The notes under the pieces: model-generated
The model's input: the letters and a program-made list of their open reading frames with translations, nothing else
What the model was told of the DNA's origin: nothing
The model's database searches: none
Assembly: GCA_963921425.1 (NCBI GenBank)
Contig: OY992838.1
Coordinates: forward strand, 16,678,001-16,742,000
DNA: 64,000 bases
Source: Dryas octopetala
Lineage: Eukaryota; Streptophyta; Magnoliopsida; Rosales; Rosaceae
Direction: 5' to 3'
Program-made: the position numbers and the translations under genes
Shown: in pieces, positions 1 through 12,194 of the stretch
How positions within the stretch are numbered: the stretch's first letter is position 1
Layout of the letters: each line of letters starts with the position of its first letter

Positions 1-266
1 GACACGTCATCACCGTAATTTCAAGACAGGAGCTTGCGGCTCTCCTCTGGATATCGACATAGCGACAACCCACCTCGAATTTGTTTGGATTAGAGAAACG
101 AGGTATTACATATAAGGAGAGATTAACTTTGATCAAGTCTCTCGGTTGGATCATACATTGGAGGAATCAGCTTCGAAACTTGATAGAAGATTTTGAATTA
201 GAGGGTCACTTATCTTTTACGTTTATACTAAATTTCGAGGACGAAATTTTTGTAAGGGGGGAAGGT
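1..266 (+). pseudogene. 3' tail of a Ty3/gypsy polyprotein
   Basis: The reading frame ending near base 302 finishes with a stretch equivalent to 'NFEDEIFVRGEGCNDPT', the carboxy end typical of plant Ty3/gypsy polyproteins just before the 3' LTR. A purine-rich polypurine tract (aaggggggaagg, about 255-266) follows at once and an LTR-like start lies just behind it. Only the last few dozen codons are inside the window, so integrity upstream cannot be judged. Family assignment comes from this terminal motif and the PPT-LTR order. Confidence 0.6.
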
Positions 267-3200
267 TGTAACGACCCGACTCAAATTTCTTTAGAAATTT
301 GAAATTTTTATTAAACTTTGTTTATTTTAAGAGACTTTATAAGGAAACAAAAAATTGAAAGACCTTCAAAATTTTTACTAAATTACTTTGTAAATGTTTT
401 AAGAATTTATTCGGTATTTTCACTGAAATTGATCAACGCTATTAAAAACTTATCGGTTAAAAGTGTTATGTTTTTAAATTGTTGAGACCCCGTATTTTTT
501 TAACCATATAGCAAGGCTAAAATTGACAAGCAGCAAGTGTCACACCCACGACCTCAGTCTTGGTCTCCAACAACTGGATTATCTACACTCATAAGAGTAC
601 AGTATGGGGTAAGCGTCACATACGTTCATCGCTTCCCCTCGGGGGAAAATCCTGGCTAGGTTTGAAACAATACTCGAAAATATAGGATTTCAAGGGAAAC
701 AGTTAAAAACAATGTACACCCAAAAACATGGTATCAATACCAATAATATTGTAACCAAAGCCAGTAATGATAAAGATAATTATGTCAATAATCAGTGAGT
801 AAGGCCTTTGCATGCTCATACATCTTTTTCAGTGAAAATCTTTCCTGTCACGTGACATAGTTCAGAAACATACCTGCGACTAATCACATACAGGCCAACA
901 GCCAGTATCGGAAATTCAACCACCACCTCGATACTGTGGTGAGAGTATCCATTTACCTGGTAATACCACATTGGTTAGCCTCCCCAGAAGGATATTCGAC
1001 TAACCAGTCCATACTTACCCCTCCGGAGGTTTAGGGGATTGAAACCCAAAGTTACAACACGTGCCCCTTACTCTTAGATCGTCCAAGGTATCACATAGAG
1101 AAAATCACATAGATATGCCATACAAAAACCATGCACATTCTCTGTGAAAGACATTTCCATATACATATAGTACGAAAATAGGCAGGAAATCCAATAATCG
1201 GGATATGGTACCTTCCCCCTACATGTTTTACCAAAGTGTGTCCCTTGTCTGATCTTTTTCCTGTGTCTAGGTCCCACTTGTACTTGTTGGGAAACTGGAG
1301 ATCCGAATCCGACAACAGCCATTGGGAACGTACTAAACGTACTCTCGACCTTGTCTGTTAAGACCAGGTAAAATCTAGAGGTTTGACACTAGCGTAACTA
1401 CTAAGCTTCTCTAAATTCTTGATCCGGCATGACTCTGCTCCCCGAGGCAGACAGTCATGTCAGACCGTGTGGTTTCTAATTTTATTTTAATTTATTGTCG
1501 AAGAGGTTGATCAGATATGAACCTTACAATGTGACCAGGTCAGTACATGGGGAAACTGAGGGAGCTCAGGCTCCGTACTCAACGCTTGTATGCTCATAGA
1601 CTGACCTTAGTCATCACGTTATTTGGTCACCACTGATATGGCCTTAATATTTATTAAGTTTATTTGATAACAACAATTAAACGGCGTTCCGTCTATAACC
1701 ACAACTTAAATAACAGCAGATAAAATAAGCTGGGTTAAGGGTATACCTGTTGAAGACTTCTCACGGGCAGAGTCTCGATATTACTAGACTTGTTAAGTAA
1801 TAAGATTAAAAGAGCCTAATTAACAAAAGATTAATTTAACAAAATTTTATCAGAACCTCGACAAGGATTAAGAAATTACCTATAGAGCTCAGAAATAATT
1901 TTTTTAAAACTTCACCAAAACCTAGCCTTCACACTACTAGAATCAAAGAGCTCATCGCCACGATCGCGTAGGCGAAATTGGATCGTCGATCGGAGTTCCA
2001 GAACTCAAGATAAACTCAAAACAATATTTAAGAAGAGAGAGAAATGAGGAGAGAGGAGAGAGAAGCTCTCTCTTAGACAGCGTGCGCTGTTAAGGAATGA
2101 AGGACCAGCAAGAGGGTACAATACTATTTATAGGGAAGCTTGATTGAGTCAACTCGGTCAACTCGTTGACTCAGTGGGTGGACTCACCACCAACCGTCGC
2201 CACGTGTCATGTGGGGATGCTGCCACGTGTTGCAGGCCATGCAGCTGGTTGCACATGCAGCCGTCGGATCAGATGGGCCATGTGAGATCCAGCGGCCCAG
2301 ATCGTGCCACATGACACGTCTGGTGTTTCCTATTTTATTTTATTTTTCTTATTTTTCTCAACTTCAAAAATTAATTAAAAATAGCTCGGGACTCAGAAAA
2401 ATACCCTGAAAAATACTACAGACTCGTATCGACTAGTACTAATTAACTATGAGGTCAAATTACCAATTTGCCCTTAGAAAAATTTCAGAAATTTCAAGCT
2501 CCACAAACTAAGATAAAATGCTTTTTTAAAAAAATTTTGAGAAATTCATAAAATAATCTCCCGGACTCGGAATAATACGAGACTTGCACCGTTGGGTTTG
2601 TGAGTAAAAGTACTACCTTTTAAACTTAGGTCAAAACCCTAGTCAAAGTTGGTCAAACAATTACAGCTCAAGGTGAAAAATATGATTTTCCGCCAAACAA
2701 TTTCTAGAAAAATTCTAGAAATTAAGGAAAAATCCCAAAATAAATTTAAAAAATTTTGGGTCTCACAAAATCCCTAAACCTTCTAGAAGAATTGATCAGT
2801 ACATTATAAAGAATTTATCCAAGCCAACATGTGACTATGTGTGCTTGTGCAAAGCGGGGACCCATGATTGATCAGGTGGCAGTGTTATCGTATCTCAATT
2901 GCGAGTTCCTGTTTCTGTTTACCATGGCACTCTCGCTATGGATGCTATTTTTTTAAATAGCTGGTCATAGTTGTACCTAACATGTATCGACCATCTAAGT
3001 TATCGTTATCTATGGATTTTTATGCATGTTTACCATATATTGCTGTAGCTGAGGTGTTCAAAAAAATTTGTGGAAAACCATCTCTCACTGGTAAAGGTTT
3101 TAAAGGTTTTCAAACCTAGCAGGATCTCCTGAGGTGAAAGAATGATCGTATGTGATGCTTACCCCCTATTTTCTTTGTTTTGTGTTCTTTTCTCTTACTT

Positions 3201-3622
3201 AGACTTGCCTCTTGGAGACGATCTTGATTGAATGGGTGCACAACGTTGAAGTCTTGTCCGATGTCTTGAGGTCTCATTGCTCATTTTTCATTGCTCATGT
3301 CTTTTGTCTTGCAGCTATTTATGTCTTTCATTGACTTTCTCTATATTATTCTCATTTAAGATAAGTCCGAACAATGTTTTATTCAATTTGTAAACTTATT
3401 TGTGTTACACTATATTTTTGTAATTCCCTTTCTGAGGTGTTGATTAAACTATTCTACCCTAGCGGGTTGGTTAATACTCTAATCCAACTCAGCCAATTTA
3501 AATTAAAAAGATTTAATCCAACTTGAGTTTTTTGGGAAATTAATACTAAATTATTGGTGTTAATTTCTCGAAAAGTTCAAGAAAGATGCCTCTACCGCAT
3601 GTCTGGGGTTCGACGTGCAACA
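267..3622 (+). mobile_element. Ty3/gypsy 3' LTR, interrupted by a second LTR
   Basis: The LTR starts TGTAACGACCCGACTC right after the polypurine tract. It runs to 479, is interrupted by the minus-strand solo LTR at 480-2767, and resumes at 2768. The second part carries 'gatcgtatgtgatgctta' followed by 'ccccct' (about 3145-3170), a motif also found in the LTR fragment at 36830-37940. The 3' end is uncertain; I placed it at a CA near 3622. A related LTR start is present at 59492. Confidence 0.5.
480..2767 (-). mobile_element. Solo gypsy-type LTR, minus orientation, nested
   Basis: On the plus strand the element begins TGTTGAGACCCC and ends GGGTCTCACA, so both ends have TG..CA with inverted GAGACCC motifs. 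Read on the minus strand, its 3' half (about 600-1040) matches the plus-strand LTR at 37040-37440: shared blocks include the 'ttcaaacc..agg' segment, the 'gatcgtatgtgatgctta'-like segment and the 'cccctaaac.tcc' segment. AAAT lies on both sides (476-479 and 2768-2771), consistent with a short target-site duplication. No internal retroelement genes are present, so it is read as a solo LTR. Short ORFs inside it are not considered genes. Confidence 0.6.
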
Positions 3623-4457
3623 CCAGCAGATTAGTGGGTGGGGTGGGGTTTTTGTATTTCCTTTTTTTTTTTAGAAAGTATTTCTTCTCTTTTTAAATTT
3701 TTGTTTTTTTAATGAAAAGTGTAAAATACTTAAAAACAATTTTTTAAAAAAAATAATAATTTAACTCATGGGTAAAATGGGAATCTACATATTTTTATTA
3801 ATTATTTATCCACATGACATCTTAAATAATATTAAAAGGGCCTATTCATGCCACTTAGGCTGTCACATCAGCTTTTTAACGGAGTTATTGACGAACTTGA
3901 CATAATAGGGTGAACTGAAAGAATATGTAAAGTTCAGGGGACAAAATAAGAAAATTACAATTTAAGAAGTCATAGTGAGAAAAAGTCATACTTTCAGGGG
4001 CATCGGTGCGTATAAGCATAAAAAAAATAAAAAATAAAAAATAAAAAATAAAAAAAAAAGTTGATCATCATTTTAAGGCTTAGCCTATTCAACACAACCA
4101 AAAAAATATTGCCAAAACTTATGACATGCTGGGATTAGAATTACAAAAAATTATATATGCATTACACAACACCAAATATAATGCAAACTTTATATGAGCC
4201 GAACAATAAATGAAAAGGTCATAAGAAAATCAACCCAAATATATGCAACTTTTTATAACAGACTTTTTATGAGCCAAACCAAAAATATGCAGTTGCGCTA
4301 AACAAAAAAAAACATATATGTTTATTAAAAAACCTTAACATCCTTTAGTTTTTGCCTCCAAGTGTCCTCAAATCCCAATACGAATTGCAAACTTCTCTTT
4401 AGACAATCCAATAAGAGAAATAAGTGCCAATGACCATTCACTTGAGCATCAACAGAG

Positions 4458-4460
<3 letters not shown>
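3623..4460. other. No gene seen; AT-rich spacer
   Basis: Low-complexity AT-rich DNA with an (aaaaat)n-like run near 4020-4060. No open frame of interest, no recognised repeat family. Confidence 0.5.

Positions 4461-4519
<59 letters not shown>
4461..4519. repeat. (GA)n microsatellite
   Basis: About 29 uninterrupted GA units. It produces spurious Ser-Leu or Arg-Glu frames that are not genes. Confidence 0.95.
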
Positions 4520-4521
<2 letters not shown>

Positions 4522-6283
4522 GCAGCATTTCACTCTTGCAGCAACAGTTTTGTTAATTATTCCTCTATTTCCTCCTTTATATGCTTCCATTTTTTTAGCA
4601 GCTTTATAATTCCAAACATTTGTCTCTTCTTCATTTGATTCCTTCCATTTCATTAAAATCAGTGCATAAAGGATGTCCAAACTGTGAAGGTGTATAAGTC
4701 ATTTTTCTCACCCTTACAATTCAATTATTGGAATGTATCAAGACAAAGTAACGTGTAAGAAACAGATCATAAATCCATAGCACATGTGCAGTTTTCAGCT
4801 TAAATAGGCAACAGAAAATTTTACAATTTGTAAGACTATCAATCAAAGAAAAAGTGAAAACAAAAGAAACTCGGATTTCTTCAAAGTGGTTCAAACAAAA
4901 CAAAACCCATACCTACTCTAGGCATTTTTCTTTTCTAGTTCTTTTTCTTCTATGGTTATCTTTATTTTTTTTTTGTTGGGATTTTTTCATCCCGCATTCT
5001 GCTCTCTTTGGTTTTCTGAGTTTGATTGCTTGTCCTCATTCATCCTATGATTGTTTGGTTCGTTTATTTTATCTTTTTTTATTATTTAATAATAGCAGCC
5101 CACAGTTTTTTATGTCAAATAGAATCCCACGTATTCTCTGTTCGGTTTTGTGATTTATGATTTATTTTTTATTCCTTCTTGTTGAATGTGGCTTTTAACA
5201 TTGAGAAAACAGTAACAAAGAAAGGAAAAACATTAAAAAAAAAAGATAAACAATAAACAACATTCTTTTCATTTGTTGTTTACAACCATCAATATATAGA
5301 AACAGATAGACAACTCAGTTTGGCACTCTGATTTTTAACCAAGCATACATACCACAATAAAAGCCTTTCTGGCCCCTTTCTTGAAGCTTCATATATACTG
5401 ACTGTACTTTTAAGAAGAAGGATTGGTGTTAAAAGAACCTAATAAAGAGGAAACCCATGAAAAGGACTTCAAATAAAGAATGAGAACCAAATAATTTATC
5501 TGAAATTCATGCTTAAAGATTCCATGATTTATCTGCACCTATATGTTTTCCTGAATAAAGGACAGGCATTGTTGAAACGGTTTCCTCAATGCAGCACATA
5601 CATTCCTGAACCAAGAAACTTGAAATCCTTTACCAATCTATCTAAACCCAATCACAAACTCACACAAAGAACCTGGAAAACAAACAAATCCACAGGAAAA
5701 TCAAAATATAATCAATTTACAAAGAGAACCATGAAAAGAAAAAAGTAAGACATAGAGAGAAAGAGGGAGGGAGAGAGAAGTGCAGCTGCAGAGATAGGTT
5801 AAAGTGCCTAGTGGGGGAGAACAGATCACTGAACTTGAGGGAACAGTTTCACCAAATTGTTTTCTCTCAGTCATTAACAAATTGACACACTCACCAAGCA
5901 TGAGAATCTTAAACTGTGTAGATACATCTTCAAGAGGCTTTTTGTATTGTGCACATGGACTTTTCTAAAAACCTCTCGAATGTTATCTATTAACTAAATA
6001 TTTTATGAGTGCAGCAAAATTTGACATGGAAATTTTGGCATCAAACAATTTATATGAGTTGGTAAACCTGCCAACATCAATTTTATATAGAAATCTGGAT
6101 GGGTATATTTGGGCTTCAATCAAGAAATAGGCAAAAGAAATTAGTTTAAACATACAACACAGAAACAGAATTATAAAGATACAAAATCATAGATTCATGA
6201 ATTTCCTTAATATTATACGAACTTGGATCATAACAAAAGATGAAGAGGAACTAACCTGGATGTGGATGAAAACTGTGAACGGA
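4520..6283. other. No gene recognised
   Basis: AT-rich sequence. Short frames at 4854-5153 (plus) and 5701-5901 (minus) are low-complexity and show no domain. The minus strand near 6250-6295 contains an exon-like segment treated under the candidate gene at 6284-8928. Confidence 0.4.
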
Positions 6284-8444
6284 CTACAAAAGACTCTGTT
6301 GGGTGAGAAAATGAAGGAATCATTAACAACATTTAAATAATTAAAATAGTCATTTTATTAAACAGTTTGCATTCAATATAAACTATCAGACACAATCAAA
6401 TAATTAAGGAATTGAGTGTACACTGTGTGAAATAGGCGAAGAAGAGTGAACAGTTTGCATTCCTCCTTTCCGAAAGCAGACGCCTTGCCAACAATTTTGA
6501 AGAGTTTTAAGATGGCAGACGCCTTGCCAACAGTTTTGAAGAGTTTTAAGATGAAAAAAAAAAAAAAAAAAAAAAAGATGTTGGGAGGAGGTTGGATGGC
6601 CGGTGAATGAAGATATAGAACAGTATAAGATAGTGGGTTATGATCGTGTTTTTTCTGTTTTTTTTTTTTTTTTTTTTTGTTTATTAAATTCCTTAGTTGC
6701 TAATAAATAATGTTATCCATAACTTTATTTTAAGAGGGCGTAGTTTTGGAGTTTTCAAATGTTTAACCTTACTCTCCCGTCCCTTCTCCCTTTATATATA
6801 TATATATATATATAGATAATGCTATCTGTAAAACTGTAAAGGTTATCAGATTTTTCTTTCAATGAGGAAATAACGTTGAGGTGATCATGTCAAAGTTGAT
6901 AAAGCTTTGCATTTTTTTATTTATGAAGAATACTGTAAATGCTGTTCTGCTATAAATATTAAGGGTAGAAGCCAATCAGACAAAACTCATCATAAAATAA
7001 AAACATGATCAACTACAAAAGTATTTGGTGAAAGTAGATTGCAAAACTTGATAGAGAGAATATATCCTAAATGTATACAGATTACTATAAGCATGTTATG
7101 AAATCTGTAAACTTAAAAGGAAAAAATGATACTCATCAATGACTATATTGTAAACTTAAGACTTTAAGAGCACACTACCTTATAACAAAATATTCAAAAC
7201 AAGTACTACACAAAAAATCAGTCAAAATCATCAAAGTTCAATTTCCAAAACACTCAATTAATACCAAATAAAAATAACAGACTGGAGAGAGGAATGTAAG
7301 AGAAACTGCAAACCTGAAATGCTGTCTTTAGTGGCTCATCCGCTATCTAAAAGAGAATATACATATAAAAAATTAGTATGAATATGAGGAATAAAAAACA
7401 CCAACACAAAATGAATGAGAGAAAGAGGAAGAGGGACCTAACTCTAATTCATTAGGATGGAACTGCAAATCACTAAACTTAGCTTTTTCCTTGTTCTTTT
7501 GGTATTTATGTCAGAAAAAAACCATATGAATAGTGTTTTTGACTAAAATCAGAAAAATTTAAGAAATCAAGTTGCAGACAAAGGCATTAAGATCCATGTT
7601 TTGTCCCATCATCCAAGCAACAATTAGGCAATATGGAACCTATAAATTCATTTAACGGACATGGCATCGAATATTAATTATAAGATTTTAGTTTTCATAA
7701 ACAAAGCAATTGATCAAGTTATATTATAAATTCTTACTATGCATAAAAATTAAAGTATTAAAACTCATAATTAGAGTGACTGCAACATTTTCATACAAAG
7801 CTAGAAACTGCAGATATTACCATGAGTATGTTAATCTATACTAATTGATTCTATGTTTGTGTCAATCAAGAAAGTCATTTTCATTTCTCATACTATTTGA
7901 TCATACGTTCTTAGCTTCATACAAAGATGCATACAAAAAAATTAACATGGATACTTTAATCTAATTGATTCTATGTTTGTGTCAATGAAGAAAGTCATTT
8001 TCATTTCTCATACTATTTGATCATATGTTCTTAGCTTCATACAAAGATGCCAACTAATTAACATGGGTACACTAATCCAACTTCATAACCAACGAAGATG
8101 TAGAAACATTTAATTTTCCTTTTTATTTGGTCAAAGTAAATTAAATATCAACAATTATAAACTGCCTTCACTGGGAATATAGAATGAGCATTAACAATTC
8201 CATAGATAGCATGAAAACATTCTAGAAAACCGTTATCCTAATAAAATATAGGCTAACAAAAAATACCCAGACATAGATAATATGGAAAAGAAAAAGACTA
8301 CAATTGTCAGAAAGAAGCTGTGAAATCGTCAAGAAATTAAGTGATCACCTGACATCCATAGCCTCCATGTGACCCATTCCTTTCAAACCCTAAACTAATA
8401 TCATAAAACCAACCCAAATTAGCAAAAAGGGAAGTTGCTTACGT

Positions 8445-8488
<44 letters not shown>

Positions 8489-8928
8489 AGAAACAAAAAG
8501 GCATTGTGAAAATAATACTCACCCGCCGAGTGGACCAATGGAACTATTTATACATATTAACTTGTTTTTTGAATCCTGCCATAACCAATGTATGAAGCTG
8601 TTTAAAATTTATATCACAAAAACAACTCAGACATTGACCAACACTTTCTTTACATTGGTATAGAGGGAGAGACAGAAAATGGAAAAATTATTGAATACTC
8701 AACATGTATAAGAGAAATTGAGGCGTATTTGGGTGAGGGAAAAGATCTTGGCATTACACAATTGAAAAGAAGTTTGGGGAGGGAAGAAAACAGAGAATAC
8801 CTTACAAGCTTGCCTTCAATCTGGGGCTTGTTTGATTTTGGAAATGTGAGCAACTGAATAGCAATTAAAATGTGGGAATGGAGAAGATCCTCTGGGAAAC
8901 CTACGTTGGTGCCGCACCGCCTCCCCAT
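6284..8928 (-). CDS. Candidate small spliced gene, 88 codons, function unknown
   Basis: Five exon-like segments on the minus strand are bounded by AG/GT and join in one open frame: 8928-8806 (41 codons, starting MGRRCGTNVGFPEDLL), 8575-8523, 8394-8349, 7346-7314, and a last one starting at 6295 with a TAG at 6286-6284. Phases agree at each junction (123, 53, 46 and 33 nt, then three codons and a stop). The predicted peptide contains a hydrophobic stretch (HILIAIQLLTF) near residues 19-29 and a glycine-rich middle. I do not recognise it. The small exons and AT-rich setting mean it could equally be a non-coding transcript, or chance. Additional exons between 7314 and 6295 are possible. Confidence 0.3.
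6477..6554. repeat. 39-bp direct tandem duplication
   Basis: The segment starting 'cagacgccttgccaacaatt' is repeated immediately with a single visible change. It is followed by a poly(A) run (about 6555-6576). Confidence 0.8.
6659..6814. repeat. Poly(T) run and (TA)n tract around a dispersed repeat
   Basis: A poly(T) run near 6659-6678 and a (TA)n tract at 6796-6814 bracket a block ('gtttaaccttactc') that recurs at about 9225-9280 before another TATATA tract. This points to an old local duplication or a shared repeat end. Confidence 0.5.
7824..8063. repeat. 120-bp tandem duplication, two copies
   Basis: Blocks such as 'ctaattgattctatgtttgt' occur exactly 120 bases apart (7841 and 7961). The flanking text, including 'ttcatttctcatactatttg', is repeated with few differences. 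It lies in what would be intron 3 of the candidate small gene. Confidence 0.85.
8445..8489. repeat. Compound (TA)n(GA)n microsatellite
   Basis: About nine TA units run directly into about thirteen GA units. Confidence 0.9.
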
Positions 8929-9336
8929 GTCTCCATTGTTCTTCCTTTTTTTTCTTATAACAATTTTGTTTTTCTGCTAATGTTGTGCTGATTAGGGGAG
9001 TGCGCTTGGATATCTCAAATGTGGGTAGTCTCCCTTTTGTTTTTCATTTTTTTTTTTCATTCCAAGTCTTCAAAAATACACTGAGCTTTTGTAAGTGGGG
9101 AGGGCTTACTTTTTGAATTTCCAAAAACCAAAATGTGTTTTTATTTTTAATTGTTTTAAATCTGTTAATAATGTTTTATTATATAAGATTATTCTTTAGT
9201 AACTTTTTTAAAAAATGGGGGTAGTTTTGGGCATTTTGAAAGTTTAACCTTACTCCCCCTTCTCCCATTATATATATAGATAGAAGATAGAATATAATTA
9301 AATATTTATATATATAATAATGTAATATTTCTTAAT

Positions 9337-9770
9337 TTTTGGTGTTCTGTACTTGTTTTTTGTTCTTTATGGGAGATGCACTTATGTTGCATATGAGGGT
9401 ATTTGAGTCAGTCATCCACCTGATGCTCTGTATAGTTGCAAGGACACCATAAGTCTTTCGGGTGATGGGGTGTTAAGCTTTGGACTTCAACATTATGCTT
9501 CATCAAAATTTGAGTTATTGGCTGAAGAATTGTTAATGAGCAACGTTGTAATCAAGGTAAGTGGAAACTTTTGTGGATTTCCTTGCTTACAGTTCCTTGT
9601 TCAATTAGATACAATTTTTTTGACAATTTTTTCTGTTGCTGTCTACTATTAACGTGACAGTTCAACTCATAGCTTAATAATATTACTGAGAATATCATAT
9701 ATCTGCTTAATGTCAAAGGTCGATGCCATTGACAGGGCTTGATTTCACCTTGTGCGGAGGCAATTGATAT
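9337..9770 (+). pseudogene. Inverted, decayed copy of glycine-rich membrane protein exons
   Basis: This plus-strand segment mirrors the minus-strand fragment at 10625-11037 over about 420 bases, intron sequence included. The core exon (9436-9556) keeps its AG acceptor and its GTAAGTGG donor and encodes a recognisable 'FGLQHYASSKFELLAEELL' peptide. It is one base longer than its 120-nt partner, so the frame is shifted near its start. The parent family is the large plant glycine-rich membrane protein typified by Arabidopsis At5g11700; that call rests on motif memory. The two copies face each other across about 0.86 kb. Confidence 0.6.
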
Positions 9771-10065
9771 TTTGGTACAGTTTGAGAAGGAAATTTTTCT
9801 TTTTCAATAACAGCAAGAGAATTAGTTATCTTGGAAATTTGGCTCTTAATTTCTTTATTTTCTTCAAACAACTGCTCTAAAAGAGAATAATACCTTTGAC
9901 TTTGCTTTTGTTACTGCTGAATAAATGAGAAACGTAGCCCATTTCAACAAAGAAATGATCCGGTATGGACAAGTATATGCCATAGGAAGCCCTAAGCAAT
10001 ACACATAACTTTTATCACCAAAAAAAGCAAAAGAAATCAAGTAATCTACATGCCCTAACAAAAGA

Positions 10066-10113
10066 AATTTTGTTTGTTGTTAACTAAGTGCTAAGTTAAC
10101 AACAAACAAAATT
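10066..10113. repeat. Perfect 20-bp inverted repeat (hairpin)
   Basis: The arm AATTTTGTTTGTTGTTAACT (10066-10085) is followed by an 8-base loop and its exact reverse complement (10094-10113). It lies in the spacer between the two facing pseudogene copies, roughly midway. Confidence 0.9.
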
Positions 10114-10331
10114 GAGAGGAAAGTATTCTACCGCTACCGAGCAAAAAATCAATCAGAAGAATAATCCATCAAACCAAAGCAAAAATTTGCATAACAACCA
10201 AATGCCACAACTAAAATCTCTAAACTTACTGATCAGTTTCCAAAACATAATAATAAGCAGTTAAACAAGGTACACGTAAACAAAAGTTTAGACATCAAGG
10301 ATAGCAAAAAATCTCAAGCAAAGTCACTCAC

Positions 10332-11037
10332 ATGAATACTGTAGAATGGTGATAGAACCAGATGCTGTGCTTGAATCCAATCTCTTGATCCTGATAAGTT
10401 CATTAATCCTTGTCCATGAACTCCAAGATTTGCATTAGTGTACAGATGATTCCTATTATGAAGAAAGATTACTTGTCATATATGAATGTATCATGAGCAA
10501 TAAACTTCACCAAATGCAAATAGAAAGTAGGCAATTTACCTTGAGAACAATTAAGTTACTAGCCTCAAGTAAAGATGTTTCAACAGATTCTTCCCCACCA
10601 CCAAGTATCATTTCAAGTTCAAAATCAGAAGCACCAAAATTCAAATGCCTCCGCACATTTGATATTAAGCAGATATATGATATTCTCAGTAATATTATTA
10701 AGCCGTGAGTTGAACTGTCACCTTAATAGTTGACAGCAACTGAAAAAATAGTCAAAAAAATTGTATCTAATAGAACAAGGAACTGCAAGCAAGGAAATCC
10801 ACAAAAGTTGCCACTTACCTTGATTACACAGTTGCTCATTAACAATTCTTCAGCCAATATCTCAAATTTTGATGAAGCATAATGTTGAAGTCCAAAGCTT
10901 AAGACCCTATCATGCAAAAGACTTATCTGTCCTTGCACCTGTACAGAGCAACAGATGGATGACCGACTCAAATACCCTCATATGCAACATAAGTGCATCT
11001 CCCAGAAAGAACAAAAAACCAGTACAAAACACCAAAA
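10332..11037 (-). pseudogene. Fragment of a large glycine-rich membrane protein gene (At5g11700-like)
   Basis: Three exon remnants keep splice borders on the minus strand. Exon A, 10938-10819 (120 nt, exactly 40 codons), encodes 'VQGQISLLHDRVLSFGLQHY' and continues to 'AEELLMSNCVIK'. Exon B, about 10640-10540, ends 'SLLEASNLIVLK'. Exon C, 10452-10332, carries 'NANLGVHGQGLMNLSG' and ends 'FYSIH'. Their order and motifs match the central region of the roughly 1,400-residue plant glycine-rich transmembrane proteins (At5g11700, At4g32920 group; established family, recognised from memory). Exon C starts in a frame that hits TAA after five codons unless an indel is allowed, and the rest of the long gene is absent. 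It is therefore a decayed partial copy, not a gene. Sequence upstream of exon A (to about 11037) is also shared with the plus-strand copy. Confidence 0.65.
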
Positions 11038-12194
11038 TTAAAACTTCCTGTGTCATGTCCGTTCTCATTACACATATGATAGGGTACCTCTTTATCCTGA
11101 GATCTCTCTTGCTACTGGTGCAATCACCTCTCACGAGGTTGAAGCTGAGCCAAAATGAGGTCTTTGAAAACATGTTCTTAGCTCTTCGTATGCGCAGATA
11201 AAGGCCCACGTGGAGTAGTTGTATGATCGCACGGCGCGGTAGAAGCTTTGTTATATATAATTATATACTTCATAACTTGAACAAAGAGTTCACCAAGCAT
11301 AAATAAAAAAATTTATTAATAACTTATAAACTTATATCCAGACCAATAAAAAAACACTAAATTCATTAATTACTAATAAATTTTATTCTGATATTTGAAA
11401 GAGAAAAACAGATCCAACAAAAAAGAAATAATGATGTACTATGAGGAATACAAATACAGTAAATCCAATGCACTAGTTAGTTCTGTAAATAAAAACATAA
11501 ATAGATAGAGGCATTCATCTAATTCACCCCCCACCCTCCCCCCTCCTCCCCCACCCCAACACACACACAGAGGAAGGATGACTGCCAGTAAGCACAACCA
11601 TATAAGAGAAGGTAAAGCAGTTAGAATTCGACATACCAGTATGTAAATAGAGATGATTACAAATATATTTATACCAAAAGAGCAATGATCATATACAGGT
11701 AAAAATCTATATTAACACAACACATGCGCACAAACTATACTTAGGATTGAATTTATGTTCACTGTTTTGTTCATTTCTTTTCTTCTTCTTTTTTGTCAAA
11801 TTCTTTGTGGCATTGAAACCTGTACGCTTTCAATTTTTGAAAAAACTACAGTGAATAACTATAAGAAAGCAAAAGAAGCAAGGAGGCAAGGCATAGAAAG
11901 TAACCAAGCACCTTGACCCACTGGGAAGGTGCCTGGCAAGGCAGAAGATAAAAAAGAAAAGATACACTCCAGCAAGTCATTAACCAACACTAGATTTTTA
12001 TATATATAGCAACATTGACTCTAAATATACAATAGAAGAGTAAATCCAATGGACAGAGTAAAAGACTGTAAATAAACAGTAGAAGATGTCAATCCAATTG
12101 ACACGCACATGTGTCAAGTGGCTATTGATTAATAAATTGAAGTTCATACATTTGATGGAATAGAACATACACATATATAAATGAAAAGAAAGTG
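11038..12194. other. No gene recognised; 3' flank of the F-box gene
   Basis: AT-rich, with a C-rich patch at about 11527-11560. The minus-strand frame near 10910-11209 has no recognised domain. Bases just below 12195 would form the F-box gene's 3' UTR. Confidence 0.4.
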
